From Thiohalobacter thiocyanaticus (GTDB taxonomy: Bacteria > Pseudomonadota > Gammaproteobacteria > Thiohalobacterales > Thiohalobacteraceae): a stretch of 64,000 nucleotides of DNA. The first letter of the stretch is position 1. Each line of letters opens with the position of its first letter. The DNA is taken from contig NZ_QZMU01000001.1 of the NCBI RefSeq assembly GCF_003932505.1, positions 620,001 through 684,000 on the forward strand. Reading direction: 5' to 3'. The notes under the pieces were generated by a model. It saw only the letters and a program-made list of their open reading frames with translations, searched no databases and had not been told where the DNA came from. Of this stretch, positions 59,332 to 64,000 are shown in pieces. Both the position numbers and the translations under genes were made by a program.

Positions 59332-59785
59332 GGTATTTATTCCCCCTGCTTTGATGGGACATAGGTGGACGCCGTTCGGCATCCACTGGAAAGTACGGGG
59401 AAGACTATCGCGAATGCCCCCACCTGTCTGCGCGGCAACGAACATATGGACTAATCCACCACTATAATTGATCTGAGTACACGCGTTCGCTCCGGATCTG
59501 ACATTGACAATGCAGTCGGCGTTTAAGAATTCGGAAACCCTGGGGGGTCGACGCAACGGATTCCGCTGACGGTAAGGTCCGCGCACTCGTGGCCGAGGAA
59601 AGGTCGCCCCCGTGCCATTGTGTACGCTACCGCACAGATCATTCCGCGGTAGGGCTTCATGATTAATTCCTACCTTACTGGTAACTGGGTAAGGATCAGC
59701 ATGAACCCTGTCAATGCACTATTCACCTTTACAGGCGCCGGTGCGGATCGTGTGTATTTCAGCAATCAACTCGGAGGATGGAACC
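59332..59785. other. 454-bp gap upstream of two divergent small genes
   Basis: No gene is supported here. The region should hold the promoters of the DUF883 gene (minus) and the small lipoprotein gene (plus), but no clear hexamer pair, dyad or repeat stands out. Confidence 0.35.
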
Positions 59786-59950
59786 ATGAAAATCAGCGAA
59801 ACCATAGCAGCCTCTCTGCTTGCAAGTGCTCTCATGTTCACGCTGGCTGGCTGCGAGCAGCAAGGTCCTCTGGAAGAGGCTGGTGAGGCAGTTGACGACA
59901 AAGTCGAGGACGCGGGCGATGCCATCGAAGATACCACCGACGGCAACTGA
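59786..59950 (+). CDS. Small acidic lipoprotein
   Basis: A 54-residue protein with a lipoprotein signal: ETIAASLLASALMFTLAGC, the lipobox LAGC placing the lipidated Cys at residue 23. The mature ~32 residues are acidic and repetitive (EEAGEAVDDKVEDAGDAIED), likely one amphipathic helix. It resembles entericidin-like or YgdI-like small lipoproteins in size, without a specific match. GGAGG lies about 9 bases before ATG 59786. Confidence 0.78.
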   Translation: MKISETIAASLLASALMFTLAGCEQQGPLEEAGEAVDDKVEDAGDAIEDTTDGN

Positions 59951-60201
59951 TCCTCTCTCTTCCCAATTGACGCGCCCCACAGCCGCTGAAATGCTCCGCA
60001 CAGCGGTTCAGGTGCTTCAGTCAGGGTAGTATGCGTGCTCCGGGGCATCACGAACGAGGTTTGCCTGGAAACCGAGAAGAGGCGGCGCGTAGTTGCCTGC
60101 AGTGACTGTATGGACCCGCGAGGATCGTTCACGCCACGCTCACAAGACGCTCCGAGCTACGCGTTCGAAACGACGACTGCCCGACGCGTGTGTGTGGGTA
60201 T

Positions 60202-61266
60202 ATGAAAATTGTTCTGGTCATACTGGCCCTGCTACTGGTGATCGCTACGGCTCTTCCGCTACTGCGTTTCGACCAATGGTGGATTCGCGTTTTAGATTTT
60301 CCAAGAGGTCAGATTACCATCGCAGGGATTGTACTTCTTGCCCTCTATCTCTATTTCTGGAACACGCAACGCGTCTACGAATCCGTCGTTCTCGGGCTAT
60401 TGGTTATGGCCGTGGGATATCAGGTAGTGAAGATGTTCCCATACACGGCGCTGATGCCCAAGCAGGTACTGGCGACGGAGTCGCGCTCGGACGGCGGAAA
60501 CCTCAAGCTTCTCGTTGCAAACGTGATGATGGAAAACCGGGAGTCGGGGGCCTTTCTGGATGTCGTGCACGAGTACGATCCGGACATGATCCTGACCGTG
60601 GAGACAGACGAGTGGTGGGAGGAAGCACTCAGGCCACTGGAAGAGCAATATCCGAACTCGCTCAAGATCCCGCTCGACAACACCTATGGCATGCTCGTGC
60701 ATAGTCGACTGGAGATAATCGATCCCGAGATCCGGTTTATCCTCAAGGACAGCATCCCGTCGATGCACATGCAGGTGGTATTGCCGTCAGAAGACCGTGT
60801 CTTCATGCATTTCGTTCACCCCGACCCACCCAACCCGAAGTACACGACCGAGACCACAGAACGGGATGCAGAACTGCTTATCGTGGGACGAGAAGTGGCA
60901 AAACGCGATGAACCAACAATTATTGCCGGGGATTTCAACGATGTAGCATGGTCCTATACCACGAGCCTGTTTCAGAAAGCCAGTGGCCTGCTCGATCCCC
61001 GCATCGGGCGGGGGACGTACAACACCTTCAACGCGAGGAACCCGCTCCTGCGCTGGCCGCTTGATCACGTCTTCCACTCCGATCATTTCAAGCTCGTCCG
61101 GATGGAGACGGGTTCAGCTTGGGGATCAGACCATTTTCCCATCTTCATCGAACTGAGCCTGGTGCGCGGAGCAGAAGCCGAGCAGGAAGGAGCTGATACG
61201 AACCGGGCGGAAAAAAAGGAGGTAGATGAGAAGATCGAAGATGGGAAGCAGCAAAAGGACGAATGA
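60202..61266 (+). CDS. Endonuclease/exonuclease/phosphatase-family membrane protein
   Basis: A 354-residue protein. Three membrane helices (IVLVILALLLVIATALPLL; ITIAGIVLLALYLYFW; ESVVLGLLVMAVGYQVVKMF) precede an EEP-superfamily domain: LLVANVMMENRE, DMILTVETDEWW, TIIAGDFNDVAWS and the final GSDHFPIFIEL. The catalytic residues D and N in GDFND and D-H in SDHFP are present. Such exported EEP proteins act on phosphodiesters of nucleic acids or lipids; the substrate here is unknown. The Lys/Glu-rich tail is about 30 residues. ATG 60202 begins the first helix. Confidence 0.85.
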   Translation: MKIVLVILALLLVIATALPLLRFDQWWIRVLDFPRGQITIAGIVLLALYLYFWNTQRVYESVVLGLLVMAVGYQVVKMFPYTALMPKQVLATESRSDGGNLKLLVANVMMENRESGAFLDVVHEYDPDMILTVETDEWWEEALRPLEEQYPNSLKIPLDNTYGMLVHSRLEIIDPEIRFILKDSIPSMHMQVVLPSEDRVFMHFVHPDPPNPKYTTETTERDAELLIVGREVAKRDEPTIIAGDFNDVAWSYTTSLFQKASGLLDPRIGRGTYNTFNARNPLLRWPLDHVFHSDHFKLVRMETGSAWGSDHFPIFIELSLVRGAEAEQEGADTNRAEKKEVDEKIEDGKQQKDE

Positions 61267-61457
61267 GCTCGTCAGGAGCGGGGGCCGGTACAAGCCCTTT
61301 ACCAGATGCCGCTGCCCGACATCAGTCAGTGCTTCGATTTCAGCATGGCGTGTTGGGGTTCTCCATCCGATCGGCGCTGATCGTGCATTCTACCTTCTTC
61401 ATTTGCTCAAGGCTGACCTCCGCACCTCCGTCCGTTAACCGTCTATTCCTCCTGAAT

Positions 61458-62732
61458 TTACGTGGCCGAAAACGCAGCAGCGTTACGCACAGCATCGATA
61501 TCGTCCTGAAGTGACATGGCCCGCTCCGAACGGACCAGCGCCATCCGTGAATGTTTTTTGGCTGCGGCGACCATCGCATGGTCATCTGTTTCGGCCAATG
61601 CGCAAAAAGCTTTCTGCAGTCGAATGGAAACCTCAACGATACCCGCGCCGTCACGGGTAATTGCAGTAAAGGCATCATCGAACATGTCGTCGATCACCAG
61701 CTCCGGGATCGATACACGGTCATAGGTTATCGCCGGCAATCTGTCCTTTTCAATCGGGGATTGCCAAAGCGTAAACAGTCGTACCATTGCGCCAATGACA
61801 TTGATCGCGGTTCCCGGGTCATTGATGCCAGGCGACAGCGCCTTGTCGGCGATTTCGGACAGCGCAAGCAGCCCGAAGCGGGGGTCATCTTCAAAAGCAC
61901 GATTCGGACTGATCGTGAAGGCGCTGGAAAAGGCATCAGGTGTGAACGCCTCGCAGCCTTCAATACGAAGCAGTGGACGGCGTGTGCTCACGAACGTACC
62001 CGGCAACGCCGTCACTATCACGCGGCAATTGAGCGACTCAGCACGGGATTGCAGCGTCTCCACATCAATATGCTAGACATAACCAACCGTAGAAGAACAC
62101 ACGGAGAGACCCTTGCCCCCCGCCTGATCCAGTGAGACTGACGAAGCACCCAGCGTTGGCGCATGTCGGCGACGATCAAGAGCGTCGCCGGCTGCCTTTT
62201 CCACTTGCTCAATGGTGTTCACCACCCGGCCCAGTCGGGCAATTCTGTCCACCCAGCGAACGAAAGTGATGATGACAATGGCAAACACCAGAAGGGTAAG
62301 CACGAATATCGCAAACAGGCCCGCAGAGTCAAAAATGTCATTTTTGACTGCTATCAGAGAAACAAGACTGAAGATGAAGGCGCCTATAAACGCAGACAAT
62401 GCGTTCTGGGTAACATCATCAGCAATAACAAGCGGTATGGAACGAGGTGTCGCACCGGCACTGGCGGATGCGTATGCCGCAACCATGGAACCTACCGCAA
62501 AAGTCGCAATAACCAGCATGCTGGAAGCCATGATAGACAGCAGGGACTCAACTGATTCCAGGTTGACCTCGGGCAACACACTGGAAAGACCCGTATCGTC
62601 AGCCAGCTTGGCGATGAATGTACCACCAATGGAAAGCACGCAAAGCACCAGCGGCTTGATCCACAAACGCTCTCTAATCCGACTGAAGAAAAAGCGAAGA
62701 CCGTCCGATGTCAACAGTGATGATTGACCCAT
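61458..62732 (-). pseudogene. DUF2254 membrane protein gene interrupted by an in-frame amber codon
   Basis: One continuous frame is split by TAG at 62073-62075. The upstream part (start ATG 62732, with GGAGG) has four membrane segments and FVRWVDRIARLGRVVNTIEQ. The downstream part continues HIDVETLQSRAESLN, then LSEIADKALSPGINDPGTAI and the C-terminal RMALVRSERAMS. The two parts together make a normal DUF2254 protein of about 424 residues. The TAG replaces one codon, possibly CAG for Gln, in VGYV-*-HIDVE. It is either a nonsense mutation, an error or, less likely, a read-through site. Confidence 0.82.
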
Positions 62733-63176
62733 AATCGCTTCCTCCACCGTAATGCACAGGGTCACATAGGTTGCCAGGAACGCCTATGCAGTGGGAAAGG
62801 CGCATACGACAGGGTGGCAACACATATTCTTCCCTAATTGTAGCCATACTACTATTAACACACCCTTTCAGAATGTGTTCGCCATGCGCATAAGCATAAC
62901 CCAAAATCCCGTAGCGTCCTGTCCGACGGCACACATGGGGCCAGCGCATGATGCATCGAAGCGGTTTTCAGGGCTTCTGTGCGCTGCCGTACAGAAGTCG
63001 GCCTGGGTTTAGAAGAAACTGAAACAGCTGGAATCGCCGAGAGCCGTATTCGGACAGTCATTACGGCAAGTGCGCTTACAGTGGGACTGGATCGCAAAAG
63101 ATACAGTTAGAACGCGTGGACTGGAAATCATACGCCACCCTCGGGCCGTTCTTAATCTCACGTAAAGGAATATTTC
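62733..63176. other. 444-bp gap with no recognisable gene
   Basis: Frames here are short and have no family features. The stretch must hold the promoters of the DUF2254 gene (minus) and the 24-residue peptide gene (plus); I see no convincing hexamers, repeats or dyads. Confidence 0.35.
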
Positions 63177-63251
63177 ATGAACAATATCGTCTACATCGTC
63201 GGCGCAGTCGTCATCATAATCGCAGTCCTGTCGTTCGTTGGACTGGGCTAA
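63177..63251 (+). CDS. 24-residue single-helix membrane peptide
   Basis: The reading frame encodes a 24-residue peptide beginning MNNIVYIVGAVVIIIAVLSF and ending VGLG before TAA. It is one continuous hydrophobic helix. AAAGGA lies 7 bases before the ATG. Very similar tiny proteins (MNTIIYIVG-type starts) are widespread in proteobacteria with no known role. Its position among CsbD, DUF883 and lipoprotein genes suggests stress expression. Confidence 0.72.
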   Translation: MNNIVYIVGAVVIIIAVLSFVGLG

Positions 63252-63368
63252 AGTCCTTGCGGATTCGGTAAAGGCGGGTCGTCAGCAATCTGGACATAAA
63301 CCGCCCGGTTGTTTTCAACCATTTCTGGTGCATATCCCCCGACGTCTCGAATCCCCCGCACCAACGCA

Positions 63369-63983
63369 TCAGCCTTGAGTCGGAGATTGCGTCAACCCGG
63401 AGGTGTCCACCGCAGACGGGACGATTACCGACAGAGCTCTCGGCACGACCTCAAAGGTTGCGGGCGTATGGGTGAGGATCTCACCATCGGCGGAGACCGG
63501 TAGCCGCCGCGAGGTCCACACCTGAATCTTCCGCCCGTGCAGGCTGCGGACTTCCTCCAGCTCACGGTGCTGTCCGTCCTTGACCCAGGGGCCAATCTGG
63601 ATCAGCCGCCACAGCGGCATCGGCAACAACGTATACAGATCCAATCGGTTGTCGTCGACGGCAGCGCCTTCGAATACCACCGCCCCGCCGCCATAGAAGC
63701 GCCCGTTGCCGACCGCCACATGAATCACCCGCAAATGGTACTCGGCATCGTCATCAAGGATGATATGACACCGAAACGGCCGGGTATCACGATAGGCACT
63801 GAGCAAGGCGCGGGGATAGCCGAGCACTCCCAATCGGCGTTTGATTTCGCCCGACAGGCGTTCGGCCACCTTCGGGCCGAGACCGATGCTCGCAACATTG
63901 GCGAACAGACAATCATTCACCCGTCCCAGACCGATCCTGACCGGGGTTCCCGAAAGCGCAATTTCGAGCGCCTGCAGACACAC
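63369..63983 (-). CDS. Diacylglycerol kinase-family lipid kinase, C-terminal part
   Basis: Two hundred and four codons of a YegS/BmrU-type lipid kinase, without the ATP-binding half. Present are DLGRVND-like IGLGRVNDCLFANVASIGLG, LDDDAEYHLRVIHVAVGNGR and FYGGGAVVFEGAAVDDNRLD, then a SADGEIL acidic motif near the end. An in-frame TGA lies immediately before the first recognisable codon (GTG 63983), so the N-terminal half either sits in another frame beyond the window or is lost. The family matches the kinase at 3444 only distantly. This gene belongs to the stress-type region rather than the lipid locus. Confidence 0.75.
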   Translation of the reverse strand: MCLQALEIALSGTPVRIGLGRVNDCLFANVASIGLGPKVAERLSGEIKRRLGVLGYPRALLSAYRDTRPFRCHIILDDDAEYHLRVIHVAVGNGRFYGGGAVVFEGAAVDDNRLDLYTLLPMPLWRLIQIGPWVKDGQHRELEEVRSLHGRKIQVWTSRRLPVSADGEILTHTPATFEVVPRALSVIVPSAVDTSGLTQSPTQG

Positions 63984-64000
63984 TCACCCTGTTCCACTCC

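Overview
The window reads as chromosome of a GC-rich proteobacterium, most likely a sulfur-metabolising gammaproteobacterium. The dsrA/dsrB products resemble the oxidative-type sulfite reductases of purple sulfur bacteria, the one tRNA gene encodes its own CCA, mltF and tadA are neighbours, and dRS3-like intergenic repeats are abundant. The assignment is an inference from gene content.

Region 1 (1-25,842) is a large envelope-lipid locus. At its right end a tight minus-strand operon carries an acyl-AMP/acyl-ACP ligase, an NAD-dependent epimerase/reductase, a dedicated acyl carrier protein, a serine palmitoyltransferase-like enzyme, a metallophosphoesterase and LptF/LptG permeases. A GNAT-type acyltransferase at 10.8-12.0 kb resembles bacterial ceramide synthase. 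These five enzymes match the bacterial ceramide gene set known from Caulobacter. Around them lie two PAPS-type sulfotransferases, three ELM1-family (GT-B-like) proteins, a lipid kinase, two LpxL-like acyltransferases, a fatty-acid hydroxylase, a 2OG-Fe(II) oxygenase, a sugar-nucleotidyltransferase-like protein, a glycosyltransferase-like protein, an MsbA-like ABC flippase and a decayed nucleotidyltransferase. My reading is a system that makes, decorates (hydroxylation, glycosylation, possibly sulfation) and exports a sphingolipid.

Region 2 (26.2-36.2 kb) starts with a large secreted subtilase carrying a JDVT-CTERM-like sorting tail. Next come dsrA-dsrB without the usual dsrEFH/MKJOP neighbours, a LysR regulator, a membrane protein and a DsrC-family protein that lacks the penultimate cysteine. 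A ~51-bp element with a T-N11-A dyad occurs upstream of both dsrA and the dsrC-like gene. Between the dsrC-like gene and a CBS-domain gene are two long, oppositely oriented, homologous hairpins with complementary loops.

Region 3 (36.2-55.6 kb) holds tRNA-Ser(CGA), a frameshifted mltF, tadA, a PDC-sensor protein, TrkH/TrkA, a cation:proton antiporter, an AraC regulator, two methyltransferases (the second broken and joined to the first) and a 2,894-residue cyclic beta-1,2-glucan synthase. Potassium uptake, antiport and periplasmic glucan fit osmoadaptation.

Region 4 (55.6-64 kb) looks lower in GC and holds small stress-type genes (PRC-barrel, CsbD, DUF3185, DUF883, a small lipoprotein, a 24-residue membrane peptide), plus a frameshifted AI-2E family transporter, an endonuclease/exonuclease/phosphatase-family protein, a DUF2254 gene split by an amber codon and the end of a second lipid kinase. 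Several genes in regions 1, 3 and 4 are broken by single-base changes, some in homopolymers, so sequencing error must be weighed against real decay.
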